Positions 51,878-61,600 of a stretch of 64,000 nucleotides of DNA are shown in pieces (position 1 is the stretch's first letter; the number at the start of each line of letters is the position of its first letter). The notes under the pieces were generated by a model. The model was not told where the DNA came from. It searched no databases and worked only from the letters and a program-made list of their open reading frames with translations. The translations under genes were made by a program, and so were the position numbers. Source of the DNA: VAZQ01 sp963841705 (GTDB lineage: Bacteria; Pseudomonadota; Alphaproteobacteria; Rhizobiales; Xanthobacteraceae). The DNA is taken from positions 62,001 through 126,000 of the forward strand of contig CAWJDY010000045.1 in assembly GCA_963841705.1 (NCBI GenBank), read 5' to 3'.

Positions 51878-52078
51878 TTATGACGTGCGGCGCCCGAGCG
51901 CGAAATTGGCGGGAAGGGCTGGACGCCTGCTCTCGATATCGGCTTTGGACGCCAGCTTGAGCCAGCGCTCCTGCAACATCCTGCAATTGGCGATGACTTC
52001 GGGCGAGCTCGCAATTCGCGCCCGTCGCGCGCAATCTGCGGCCTGATCCCGACAATACTTGGCATACGACGACGACAT
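51878..52078 (-). CDS. Small protein of unknown function
   Basis: A 66-residue protein starting MSSSYAKYCRDQAADCARRA, then RIASSPEVIANCRMLQERWL and KLASKADIESRRP. The 'YC-DQA-DC-RRA' start with paired cysteines and a C--L---WL helix is typical of small Bradyrhizobium-type ORFs. ATG 52078 is chosen for this match. Confidence 0.65.
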   Translation of the reverse strand: MSSSYAKYCRDQAADCARRARIASSPEVIANCRMLQERWLKLASKADIESRRPALPANFALGRRTS

Positions 52079-52320
52079 CGCACGCTCTCTCACGCGCCCG
52101 TACCTGCACGCGCTGCCCCCAACCACGCGGAGGCAAGCGGGGGACGATTATTTGTGGCAAGGCGGCAGAACTCAAGACTTGAGCACTGTCGCGGGCAGGA
52201 ATTGTCGGAAGCTGTTGTATTGTGGTTACAGCTTGTGCCCGCAGGCGTGCAATGGTGGTATTTATGGATTGTTTCAGGTGATTCTACCATTGCGTCCGGC
52301 ACCATCGGGATGAGCCCGCG
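52079..52320. other. Intergenic between divergent small genes
   Basis: A 242-bp gap. No gene recognised. Confidence 0.35.
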
Positions 52321-52566
52321 ATGAACGCATTTCATGACGCGGCCTACAACATGGCGGCCGTCAGCGCGACGGTCGCGCTCTACCGGGCGCTGATCAAGAA
52401 GGGCGTCCTGGCACGAGAGGAAGCGGTGCGGATTTTGCTCGACGAAGCGGTAGCTCGGGCAATCCAGGCGGAAGCGCAGACGCAGGGGACAGGGGCGAGC
52501 AAGACAACCATGGACATCAATCGCCAGTGCGCGGAAATCCTGAAATTCATCGCCGAGAAGCTCTGA
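52321..52566 (+). CDS. Small helical protein of unknown function
   Basis: An 81-residue predicted all-alpha protein (NMAAVSATVALYRALIKKGV, then REEAVRILLDEAVARAIQAE and DINRQCAEILKFIAEKL). Regular hydrophobic spacing supports a real helical bundle. There is no family call. Confidence 0.55.
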   Translation: MNAFHDAAYNMAAVSATVALYRALIKKGVLAREEAVRILLDEAVARAIQAEAQTQGTGASKTTMDINRQCAEILKFIAEKL

Positions 52567-52706
52567 TCGCTCCTCCAAACGGCGCTCCCTGCGCCGCCCA
52601 GCGGGGCAGCCTGCGGCGAAAAATCCCGCTGCAAGCTCCATGAGCGAATGACGGCAGAAGTGCATCCCTGACCGGACCGGAGGTATATCTCGGGGCGGCT
52701 ACGACC

Positions 52707-52731
52707 GTAGGGGCGGGTTGCAACCTGCTCC
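52707..52731. repeat. Degenerate copy of the 23275 palindrome
   Basis: GTAGGGGCGGGTTGCAACCT then GCTCC. The left arm matches 23275-23287, the right arm is partly decayed. It lies just upstream of pcm. Confidence 0.55.
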
Positions 52732-52755
52732 GGCGCGGCAAGAGATCGGACAATC

Positions 52756-53430
52756 ATGCGCCCCGAAGACTTGAATGTTCTGCGTGAGCATATGGTCGCG
52801 GAGATCTCCGCCGATGCCGCTCGGGTGCGCGAATTGACCGGCAAGTCCAGCCTCGACGAACGCGTGATTGCGGCAATGCGCAAGGTCCCGCGACACGAGT
52901 TCGTGCCCATCGAGCTTCAGCCATTGGCTTATGCCAACATGCCGCTTCCGATCGGGTGCGAGAAGACGATCTCGCAGCCCTTCATTGTCGCCTTGATGAC
53001 GGACCTGCTCGACATCAGCGCCGAGGATGTGGTGCTCGAGATCGGCACCGGTCTTGGTTATCAGGCGGCAATCCTCGGAGAGCTCGCACGCAAGGTGTAC
53101 AGCATGGAAATCATCGAGGAGCTCGCCATCCAAGCCAAACAGCGCCTGCAGCGGTTGGGCTGCACCAATGTCGAGACCAGAATTGCCAATGGTTATCATG
53201 GCTGGTCCGAGCACGCGCCGTTCGACAAAATCATCGTGACCGCAGCTCCGGACCTCATTCCTGCGCCGCTGCTGCATCAATTGAAGCCCGGCGGCAAGAT
53301 GGTCGTGCCTGCCGGCCTGCCAGACGCGCAGCAGCTCCTGTTCGTTCAAAAAGACGAGGACGGGAAAGTCAGGACAAAGGAGATTCTGGCCGTGCGCTTC
53401 TCGCAGCTGGAGGAAACGGAGCCGGGTTGA
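52756..53430 (+). CDS. pcm: Protein-L-isoaspartate O-methyltransferase
   Basis: A 224-residue SAM-dependent methyltransferase that repairs isoaspartyl residues in aged proteins. SAM motif I is VLEIGTGLGYQAAILGELA. The Pcm-specific N-terminal part is KVPRHEFVPIELQPLAYANM, PLPIGCEKTISQPFIVALMT. Motif II/III region: DKIIVTAAPDLIPAPLLHQL, KPGGKMVVPAG. Length fits the family. The gene following in the same direction encodes a peptidoglycan-binding protein. Confidence 0.92.
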   Translation: MRPEDLNVLREHMVAEISADAARVRELTGKSSLDERVIAAMRKVPRHEFVPIELQPLAYANMPLPIGCEKTISQPFIVALMTDLLDISAEDVVLEIGTGLGYQAAILGELARKVYSMEIIEELAIQAKQRLQRLGCTNVETRIANGYHGWSEHAPFDKIIVTAAPDLIPAPLLHQLKPGGKMVVPAGLPDAQQLLFVQKDEDGKVRTKEILAVRFSQLEETEPG

Positions 53431-53608
53431 TGTGGTCCGCAAGAAGTGGCGGATTCCCGCGGTTTTCCCCTGACGAACCGCCGGGAATTAGGTATGCTGG
53501 TAACTGCATCTTGCCCGCCGCAGCGATGCGGCAGTTGGATGGATTCCAAGCCGCGTTGGTTACGGTCTCACCGGCAGCCACGTCTTCGTTGATGCACGGA
53601 GGGCTCAC

Positions 53609-53974
53609 ATGAAGAAGTTCAGGATCGCCAGCATTCCCACGATGTCTTTTGCTGTGTTCACCGCGCTCGCCCTGACACCCGCCTGGCTTGCGTCCAGTCT
53701 CCATCTGCCGCTGGCGCATTCGACCGCACAGGCCAAGGACCTGGACATGGATGCGGTGCCGGCGCTCACGGCCGAAGGAATGCGAACCGTTCAGCAGGCG
53801 TTGCAAAAGAAGGGGTTCGACCCTGGACCGATTGATGGGGTCATGGGACCGCAAACGGAGCAAGCGGTCCGCAAGTTCCAGGATGCCTACGGTATCAACG
53901 CGAGCGGCCATATCGATAACCAGACGCTCTATGCGTTGGGTCAGACGCAATTGGCCGGCGAGCCGAAGCCCTAA
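53609..53974 (+). CDS. Exported peptidoglycan-binding protein
   Basis: A 121-residue protein. It has a leader helix (IPTMSFAVFTALALTPAWLA, about 9-40) and one PG_binding_1 domain at 54-113 (MRTVQQALQKKGFDPGPIDG, VMGPQTEQAVRKFQDAYGIN, then HIDNQTLYALG). There is no catalytic domain, so it probably anchors or recognises the cell wall. Confidence 0.82.
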   Translation: MKKFRIASIPTMSFAVFTALALTPAWLASSLHLPLAHSTAQAKDLDMDAVPALTAEGMRTVQQALQKKGFDPGPIDGVMGPQTEQAVRKFQDAYGINASGHIDNQTLYALGQTQLAGEPKP

Positions 53975-54238
53975 CTCCTCACGTCGCGACGGATTACGTT
54001 GCGCTAATCTTGCTGCGGCACAAGTTCGCATCCGCGCCTTGCGCTCTCGTCCTCAGGCGCGGGCAAGCAGGAGCGACAAGCGTCGAAGGATGGCGCCGCG
54101 TTGGCAGGTCCCGCTTGGCCCTGTTGCGGGACGGCGTTTGTGACGCAGCAGCGGTCGAATCCGCATCGCCCCACCCCATATTTCCGCCGCATCCGGCATG
54201 TCTGCTCCACGCCCTTGCTCGTTCTCACCGCAGGCCTG

Positions 54239-56206
54239 ATGCGTCCCATCCTCATCCCGCTCATCGGCACGGCCACCCTGCTGTTGTCAGCGTGGTGCGC
54301 AGACGATGCGCGCGCAGAGCTCAGAACCGGCGGAACGCTGCGCATCGAATGGGAAGTGAAGAACCGGTTTCGCCTGTTCCGAAACGAGGCCGACTTCCAG
54401 CGCCAGGTGGCAGCGATGCACGGAGATGGTGTGCTTGCCGCGGAGCGGCGCCTGGCACGTGAAACCGATGGGCGCGGCTGGGCGCGCGAGGTGGTGGACC
54501 GGCTATGCGTGGATCACGCCGGCAATCTGCTCGAAACATGCGAGCGTGACGGCGAGCGCGAGCTCTATCTCTCCCCACGCGATCACCGCATCGGTGTTGC
54601 TCTCGCAGGTACTGTGCCCGCGAACAGTGGCTGTGTCTGGAGCTTCCATGAGCAGGGTGCTCCGGTACGGGAGATGAAGGCGGATTGCCGCGAGGAGATT
54701 CATGCGAGGGTGCGCTATGGCCGGCCGACTCTGGTCGCCGTCAACATCGTTCTCTCCGACGCGACCGCGCAGCGGCTCGTTACCGAGATTCAGGTACGCG
54801 ACGTGCTGATTGCCGGAATGGGGGATTCCATCGCTGCTGGGGAAGGCAATCCTGATCGACCAATTCAGTTGTCTGACGAGGGCTTTTGTTTCAAACGCCT
54901 GGGGGGAGGCGAATATTTTCGGCCGGGCCGAGCGGGCTTCGGTGGAAACAAGTCCTGCTCCGCGGTCCCCGGGGAGCTCGGTTTCGATGCATGGGCACGC
55001 CAGAGCGCCCGCTGGTTCAGCGGTCCATGCCATCGCTCCCTCTACAGCTACCAGACGCGGACCGCAATTGCGCTCGCAGTCGAAAACCCGCATCTCGCCG
55101 TCACATTCATTCCGCTCGCTTGCTCAGGTGCGACGGTCGACATTGGATTCCTCGGCAGCTTGCGCATCCTGGAGTGCCCGATGCCGGGTACGGCCAGCGC
55201 GTGTGCGCGCAGCGTACGTGCGCAGGTGCTCGACCTGGCGGAGATAATGGCAACCGCCCGGCGTGAGAACCCCTCTCGCGCGCTCGATCTGGTGCTGCTC
55301 ACGCTCGGGGCGAATGACGTGCTGTTTTCCGGGCTGATGGCCAATGTCATCATCGAGCCGGGGACGGAACGCACCCTTCTCACCAAAGCGGGGAAGATGG
55401 TTTCGTTCGAGGAGTCACAGCGGATTTTGGACCAGGAGCTGCCCGGCAATTTTGCGCGCGCACGGGCGGCGCTCAAGCCATTCGTGGGTGGCGACCTCTC
55501 CCGCGTGGTGTTCCTGACTTACGCCAATCCCGTTCTGGCGAAACCCAACACCCCGTGCCCCGGCGGACGGGATGGCTTCGACGTGCACCCGGCTTTCGGC
55601 GCGGACGGCGAACGGCTGCGCCGCGCGGTCGACTTCGTCGCGCATCAATTTCTTCCACGCATCAAGGCATTCGCACGTTGCGAAGATCGCAGAAACTGCC
55701 GTGACCCTTCCACCGACGCGATGACCTTCGTGGATGCGCACCAGCAAGCCTTCGAGTTTCATGGTTTATGCGCGCGCTCTGCCGATGATCCTGCCTTTGA
55801 TCGGCGATGCCTCTTCGGCCACGGGGAGGCGTTTCGAGACGGTTCGACCCGAGCGGCGACCGAGCCGATGTCGTGCGGATATCCGCCCAGCGAGTTTCGT
55901 CCTTACGCCTCGCGGGCGCGTTGGATCCGGACCGCAAACGACAGCTACTTGACGGCCATGACCTACCCGGAAGGCCTGCCCCTCATCTTGCAGCCGAGCG
56001 ATCTGCATGACGCAATCTGGGGCATCTTGGCCGTAGTGTACGGCGGTGCCATTCATCCTACCGCTGAGGGTCATGCGGCGATGGCAGATGCGGCTCTCCC
56101 CGCCGCGCGCGAGGTGCTGGGATTGGGTACCCCCTCGCTTGTGCACAGCGAAGCATTGCCTCCATCCCATCTACCCGCGCCGCCAGTGCCGTCCGCCGCG
56201 CGTTAG
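54239..56206 (+). CDS. Large exported SGNH/GDSL hydrolase
   Basis: A 655-residue exported esterase/lipase-type enzyme. It has a leader (about 1-28, LIGTATLLLSAWCADDARAE), then a 180-residue N-terminal domain. The SGNH core has block I VLIAGMGDSIAAGEGNPD (catalytic Ser), the block III-like LGANDVLFSGL (Asn), and block V GGAIHPTAEGHAAMAD (His). It is much longer than typical 200-300-residue SGNH enzymes, with a long insert between blocks I and III. ATG 54239 begins the leader, and the frame upstream from 54101 is not used. Confidence 0.78.
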   Translation: MRPILIPLIGTATLLLSAWCADDARAELRTGGTLRIEWEVKNRFRLFRNEADFQRQVAAMHGDGVLAAERRLARETDGRGWAREVVDRLCVDHAGNLLETCERDGERELYLSPRDHRIGVALAGTVPANSGCVWSFHEQGAPVREMKADCREEIHARVRYGRPTLVAVNIVLSDATAQRLVTEIQVRDVLIAGMGDSIAAGEGNPDRPIQLSDEGFCFKRLGGGEYFRPGRAGFGGNKSCSAVPGELGFDAWARQSARWFSGPCHRSLYSYQTRTAIALAVENPHLAVTFIPLACSGATVDIGFLGSLRILECPMPGTASACARSVRAQVLDLAEIMATARRENPSRALDLVLLTLGANDVLFSGLMANVIIEPGTERTLLTKAGKMVSFEESQRILDQELPGNFARARAALKPFVGGDLSRVVFLTYANPVLAKPNTPCPGGRDGFDVHPAFGADGERLRRAVDFVAHQFLPRIKAFARCEDRRNCRDPSTDAMTFVDAHQQAFEFHGLCARSADDPAFDRRCLFGHGEAFRDGSTRAATEPMSCGYPPSEFRPYASRARWIRTANDSYLTAMTYPEGLPLILQPSDLHDAIWGILAVVYGGAIHPTAEGHAAMADAALPAAREVLGLGTPSLVHSEALPPSHLPAPPVPSAAR

Positions 56207-56226
56207 CAACCGATCGCGGCAGTGAT

Positions 56227-56253
56227 GTACGGGCAGCTTTCAAACCCGCCCGC
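56227..56253. repeat. Degenerate copy of the 23275 palindrome
   Basis: GTACGGGCAGCTTTCAAACC then CGCCCGC, between two convergent genes. It may serve as a shared terminator. Confidence 0.5.
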
Positions 56254-56257
56254 AGAT

Positions 56258-57298
56258 TCAGGCGCGTGCCGCCACCCCAAGCTTCTTCTGCAGGCTGGTC
56301 GATGAGGTCGTATACTGAAAGACGAGCCGCTTGCCGGGATAGACGTAGTGGAACGCTTTCTGCGCCATCAGCGCGCCCTCATGGAACCCCGACAAAATCA
56401 GCTTGAGCTTGCCGGGATACCAATTGATATCCCCGATCGCGAAGATCCCCGGCATGCTCGATTCGAAGGCCGCCGTGTCGACCAGGACGTACTCGCCGTC
56501 CTTCATCTCCATTCCCCAGTTCGCGACCGGCCCGAGCTTCATGGTCAGACCGAAAAACGGGAGCAAGGCGTCGCAGGCGATTTCGAAATGCGAGCCGTCG
56601 TTGCGCTTGACAATCGCTTTCGCGATCTGTCCGGCCTCGCCTTCGATCGATGAAACTTGACCAAGCACAAAATCGATCCTGCCCTCGCCTACGAGCGCCA
56701 TCATTTTGTTGACGCTATCGGGCGCTGCGCGAAACTCGCTGCGTCGATGCAGCAGCGTAAGGTGCTGTGCGACGGGCGCGAGATTGATGGTCCAATCCAG
56801 CGCCGAGTCGCCGCCGCCGACGATCAACAGACGCTGGTCGCGAAAGGCCTCCATCTGCCGGACAGAATAAAAAACGGATGAGCTCTCGTAAGCCTCGATT
56901 CCCGGAATCGGCGGCCGCTTGGGTTGGAACGACCCACCTCCGGCTGCGATCACAATCACCTTGACCTCGAACACCTTGCCGCGGTCGGTCGTCACTCGAA
57001 ACAACGGATCGCCGATCCGTTCGATCGTCTCCGCCATCTCCTGAAGGTGAAACGTCGCCCCGAACGGCTTGATCTGGGCCAGCAACGCATCACAGATGCC
57101 CTGCCCCGTGACATAAGGAATGCCCGGAATATCGTAGATCGGTTTTTCCGGATAGAGCTCGGCGCACTGGCCACCGATCTTGTCGAGAATATCGATCACG
57201 TGCGCCTTCATGTCGAGCAAGCCGAGCTCAAACACTGCAAATAGCCCACAGGGCCCGGCACCAATGATGAGCACGTCGGTCTTGATGACTTCAGTCAT
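56258..57298 (-). CDS. Ferredoxin/flavodoxin-NADP+ reductase, TrxB type
   Basis: A 346-residue FAD enzyme that moves electrons between NADPH and ferredoxin. Motifs: LIIGAGPCGLFAVFELGLLD (FAD), LLIVGGGDSALDWTINLAPV (NADPH), and SSMPGIFAIGDINWYPGKLK (FAD end). It lacks the thioredoxin-reductase CxxC, which defines this FNR group. ATG 57298 is preferred, and GTG 57310 is possible. The ferredoxin gene lies 26 bp upstream in the same direction, giving a redox pair. Confidence 0.88.
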   Translation of the reverse strand: MTEVIKTDVLIIGAGPCGLFAVFELGLLDMKAHVIDILDKIGGQCAELYPEKPIYDIPGIPYVTGQGICDALLAQIKPFGATFHLQEMAETIERIGDPLFRVTTDRGKVFEVKVIVIAAGGGSFQPKRPPIPGIEAYESSSVFYSVRQMEAFRDQRLLIVGGGDSALDWTINLAPVAQHLTLLHRRSEFRAAPDSVNKMMALVGEGRIDFVLGQVSSIEGEAGQIAKAIVKRNDGSHFEIACDALLPFFGLTMKLGPVANWGMEMKDGEYVLVDTAAFESSMPGIFAIGDINWYPGKLKLILSGFHEGALMAQKAFHYVYPGKRLVFQYTTSSTSLQKKLGVAARA

Positions 57299-57324
57299 GA
57301 CTGCTCGCACACCGGAATTCTGCG

Positions 57325-57645
57325 CTATCCCTGACGTTCAGGCGTCCGCACGACCAGTCCGTCGAGCTCCGCCGAGATCTTGATTTGGCAGGACAGCCGC
57401 GAGTTCGCCTTTACGTCGTAACCGAAGTCGAGCATGTCCTCCTCCATGGGAGACGGCTCTCCGGCCACGACGCGCCAGGTTTCTTCAACATAGACGTGAC
57501 ACGTCGCGCAGGCGCAAGCGCCTCCACATTCCGCATCGATACCGGGAATCCCGTTCTTGATTGCGGTTTCCATGACGGTCGCGCCGATCTCGCCCTCGAC
57601 GGTGCGGGCGGTGCCTTCGCAGTCGATATACGTGATCTTCGGCAT
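57325..57645 (-). CDS. [2Fe-2S] ferredoxin, adrenodoxin type
   Basis: A 106-residue ferredoxin. Cluster ligands are C40, C46, C49 (AECGGACACATCHVYVEETW) and C86 (RLSCQIKISAELDGL). It is paired with the reductase gene downstream, so it can receive electrons from NADPH for an oxygenase or Fe-S assembly. The ring-hydroxylating dioxygenase genes at 26-27 kb have no ferredoxin of their own. Confidence 0.9.
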   Translation of the reverse strand: MPKITYIDCEGTARTVEGEIGATVMETAIKNGIPGIDAECGGACACATCHVYVEETWRVVAGEPSPMEEDMLDFGYDVKANSRLSCQIKISAELDGLVVRTPERQG

Positions 57646-57761
57646 GTTGGGGGAGGCAGGCGACTGACGTTCTGGCGTATGCTTGCGGTGCTATAGCGGC
57701 TCGCTCGTCAGCGCGCCAGATAGTGGCTGGAAGGCCGCAACGCGCCAGACTTGCCTGACGT

Positions 57762-58234
57762 TTATGGTGCGGCCAGCAATGCCTTGATTGCAGAGCGTGC
57801 TTCGAAGATGACGCGGCCAAGCTGCTCGAAATTGCACGCAAGCTTTTCGGAAACTGAATCTTGTGCAGCAAGTTCGTATTGCTCTGCTGCCGCAGCAACT
57901 TTCCAGGCCCCTACCCCGCGTGCAGAGCCCTTAGCGTGTGCGCAAGGCGAGCCCCCGAGCCCGGCGACGCACGTTTGATGTGCGCCAATAAAGTCTCCGC
58001 CTGCCGGTCACACAGTCGCAGGACCTCACGCGCCAGTGTCGCTTCACCAACCGTCATCCGCCTGAGGTGAACGAGATCGATTGGGGCCTCCGCTGGGGTC
58101 GCTGCTGCCCCATCAGCTTGGCCTGCGGCTGTCACAGCCTCCCGCGCAGGAGCCGCGCTACTGCCCGGCTGAGGCGGCATGCGGCCCTCGGCTTTTCTAT
58201 CCGGCTGGAACATGGACGTGACAACTCGCTCCAT
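57762..58234 (-). pseudogene. Hpt-domain protein, frameshifted
   Basis: A histidine phosphotransfer protein split by one missing base near 57945. The first frame gives PIDLVHLRRMTVGEATLARE, VLRLCDRQAETLLAHIK, LAHTL. The other frame gives KGSARGVGAWKVAAAAEQYE, then QLGRVIFEARSAIKALLA, ending at TAA 57762. Joined, the conserved H-TLKGSARG phospho-His motif is restored. It may be a true pseudogene or a sequencing error. ATG 58234 is one of several possible starts. It is divergent from the 1531-residue coiled-coil gene. Confidence 0.7.
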
Positions 58235-58258
58235 CCAAAGCTCGCCGACAATGGTCAA

Positions 58259-58698
58259 GGGGGTGTAAACGGCGTCGCCTTTCCAACGCCCTGGGTTCCG
58301 GCCAGCTCTTCCGGGGCCGCTTCATCAGGGCCGGCCGGCGCCAAGTTTCACTGAGATTCCTGTGGGTTAGCTGTTTCTGCTCGGGCGGTTCCGATCCGAA
58401 GCTAGAGGCGGAGCGCCAAGCCGGCGACGCGCCCTGCGGATTATGCAAAGCATGAAATTGTGCTACGGGTGCTGGCGGCCGCCGTGTTAACGATGATTAA
58501 AGAGACCTTAACGAGCAGTTTCCTTCGGTCTGCCAAGCCGATAGGATAAGTCACGGCGATGACAAGGACTGTGCGGCGCGTAAAACTGCCGGCTGCCCGA
58601 GGGGGACCCGGGGGTGATCTCTAGTTAGCGCGCTCGTTGCGTCGTCAGGAAAATTCCTGGCGCGGCTCTGGTCAAGCGTAGGACGAGGCGACGACCAC
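58259..58698. other. Intergenic, divergent promoters
   Basis: A 440-bp gap. No gene recognised. A GTGTTAACGATGATTAAAGA stretch at about 58485 is AT-rich and a possible promoter area. Confidence 0.35.
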
Positions 58699-61600
58699 AT
58701 GGCAAATACTCCCAAAAAGATCAAGGATCCGACCGAAGCAGCGCTGTCGGCGATCCAGGATGCGCTCTCAATTCGCGATGAGGTGACGCCCGAGCCGCAG
58801 CCGAGCGCCACGCCGGGGGAGACGCAAACCGAGGCGCAAGTTGTCGAAGAAGAGAGCTTCGAGCCGCCATGGCGCAGGACGCGTGCGGCGGCACCCGATG
58901 TCGATGAATTCGCGCCGGAAGTCCGTCCGCCGCAGCAGGAGACTGCATTGCGGCGTCCGGCCAATGACGATCGGGAATCGATCGGACAGATCCTGCGCAG
59001 CCTGCAGCACCGTCCGGCGCGAACGTCCTATCAGATCGCGACGGTTTTCGCCGTCGCGTGGGTGGTGGCCGGGCTCATTTTCGGTTGGATGTATCTGCCG
59101 CAATTGGAGGGAGCGCTGTCGCCCACGGGACTGACGGCACCCGTTTTGGCGGTGCTCGCGGCGATCTTCTTCGCCCCCATCATCTTCTTCTACGTGCTCG
59201 CACACACGGCGTGGCGGTCGCAGGAATTGCGGCTTATTACCCAGTCCATGGCTGAAGTGGCCATGAGATTGGCAGAACCGGAAACGATCGCGCAAGAGTC
59301 GATCGTCACCGTCGGCCAGGCGATCCGCCGCGAAGTCGCCGCCATGGGGGACGGTGTCGAACGCGCGCTGGCGCGGGCCGCCGAGCTCGAGGCGCTGGTG
59401 GCCAACGAGGTATCGACGCTCGAGCATGCCTACAACGACAACGAGGTGCGCATTCGCGCGCTGCTGCAGGATCTGGGCAGTCAGCGCGACACGCTTGTCG
59501 GCCAGGCCGCGCAAATTCGCGACGCGATCAACAGCGTTCATCTCGATCTCGGTCACGACGTCTCGCAGATCAGCGAGCTCGTCTCCGAGCAGGTCAACGA
59601 GGCGTCGCGGCGGATCACGCATACCTTGGCCGAGAAGGCCGAGCACATCACGCGCGCTCTCGGCCATGCCGGCGATACAATGATCCAGACGCTGGGCGAA
59701 CGCGGAGGCGACCTGCTCGACCGGCTCGAGACGACCAGCCGGGAAACCTCGCAGGCGATTGCAGCCGCGAGCGACCGTTTGACCTCGACGCTCAACTTCA
59801 AGACCGATCACATCGGCGATGAGTTCACTGAGATCACCGCCAACCTTCAGCACATGATGTCGGTGCGGCTCGAGCGCATCACCGAGGGCTTCGCCCAGAA
59901 GTCCGCAGCGGTACTGGATATGATGACCAATCGCTCGCAGGAGATGACGGACCTTGCAATCGAGACCGGCAATCAGCTTGCCGAGACCATTTCGGGCCGC
60001 ATCGAGGAGGTGAATACGACGCTCAAGAACACCGGCGACTCGCTCGTTCTTGACCTCAGTCTGCGCGGCGGCGACGTCGTATCCAAGCTCGAGCAGACCG
60101 GCGCGCGCATTACCGAGACCATCCTGCAGCGCAGTCAGCGGGTGAGCGACGAGCTGCGCGAGAGCGTGGATTCCCTTGGCGATATGATCGGCAATCGGGG
60201 TGATGCGGTGCGCGAGATGATCGCCGCACGGCTGCAATCCTTCGAGGACATGTTCAGTCACGGCGGCGCCGAGCTGGCGGAACGGATCGCGCGCGACTCC
60301 ACCACGCTGGGCAATCTTATCACGCGTCATCTGGCCGAGTTCGATCGCACGGTGAAGACTTATGGCGGCGAGATGGTGGAACGCCTGGGTGAGCGTACCC
60401 AGGAGGTCTCTGCCGCAATGCGCGATTACCTGGATAATTTCGATACCCGCGTGACCACCAAGTCGGCGGAGGTCACCGCGAGCCTTGATCAGCAGTTCGC
60501 GCGCTTCCGCGATTCCCTCGATGTCCGGGCACAGACGCTGAGCGAAGCGCTCGGATCGCGGGTGATGGACATCGCCAAGACCATGGCCGAGGGCGGCAAG
60601 GAGGTGGTCGGCGCGCTCGACAAGCGCATCGCGGACGTAACCAACGTCATCGACGTGCGGGGTGCCAAGCTCGCAGAAAGCATCGGCGAGAAGATCGACG
60701 ACATCGACAAGGCCCTCGGTGTGCACGCCACGGAAGTGGCCAACAACCTCGATACGCGCATTGGCCGGTTTGAGGAACTGCTGGTCGGACGCGCCGAGGC
60801 GGTGACCAGGGAGATTGAGACGCGCAGCCAGTCGGCCGCAGAGCTCCTGGCCGCTCGCACCGAGCATCTCAGCAGCGCGATCAAGAGCAGTGCCGGCGAG
60901 GCCGCGCAAGCGCTGGAGCAGCTGACCAGCTCAACGACGCAGGCGCTCAGCACTCGGGTGGAGCAGTTCAGCACCCTGATCAAGACCAGCAGTGCGGAGA
61001 GCGAGCGCGCGATCGGAAACTTGAGCCACTCTGCTTCCAACCTCATCGGCACCCGGCTCCAGCAGCTGAGCGAGGCTATCAAGACCGAGGCCGGCGACGC
61101 CGAGCGATTGCTCAGCCAGGTGACCGCCAATACGACGGCTGCAATCCGATCGAGCGCGCACGATGCCGAGCGCGTGATGACTGGAATGTCAACGGGCGTG
61201 AGCAACGTTCTCAAACAGAATGCCGGCGACGTGGAGCGCACGCTGCTTGCGCTGAGCGCCGAGGTGGCGCGAAATTTCGTCGGCAAGGCCGACGAGATCT
61301 CAACCGCCGTCAGTCAACGCGCCAGCGAGATGACTCGCATCATCGATGACAAGTCGAGCGGGCTGCTCGGCGCGCTGACTGCGAAGAGCCAGGAGTTTGC
61401 GGTCGAGGTGGGCCGGGTTACCGAGCACGCGGTCAAGGCAATCGAGGCCAAAGCCTTCACCTTCACCCAGACCATGATGGACAACAGCGAGCAGATTGCG
61501 CGCCTCATCAACGAAGCGAGCCATGCGGCGACGGGAGCGGTCAGTCAGTCGCTACAGCAGCTTCAGAGCGATCACAGCACGGCGGCTCAGACCACGAGCG

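Noticed and set aside
58768..60909. 713-codon minus-strand open frame
   Set aside because: It is fully antisense to the coiled-coil gene. The encoded sequence has no family motif, and the frame is open because the sense strand has a biased GC-rich codon pattern.
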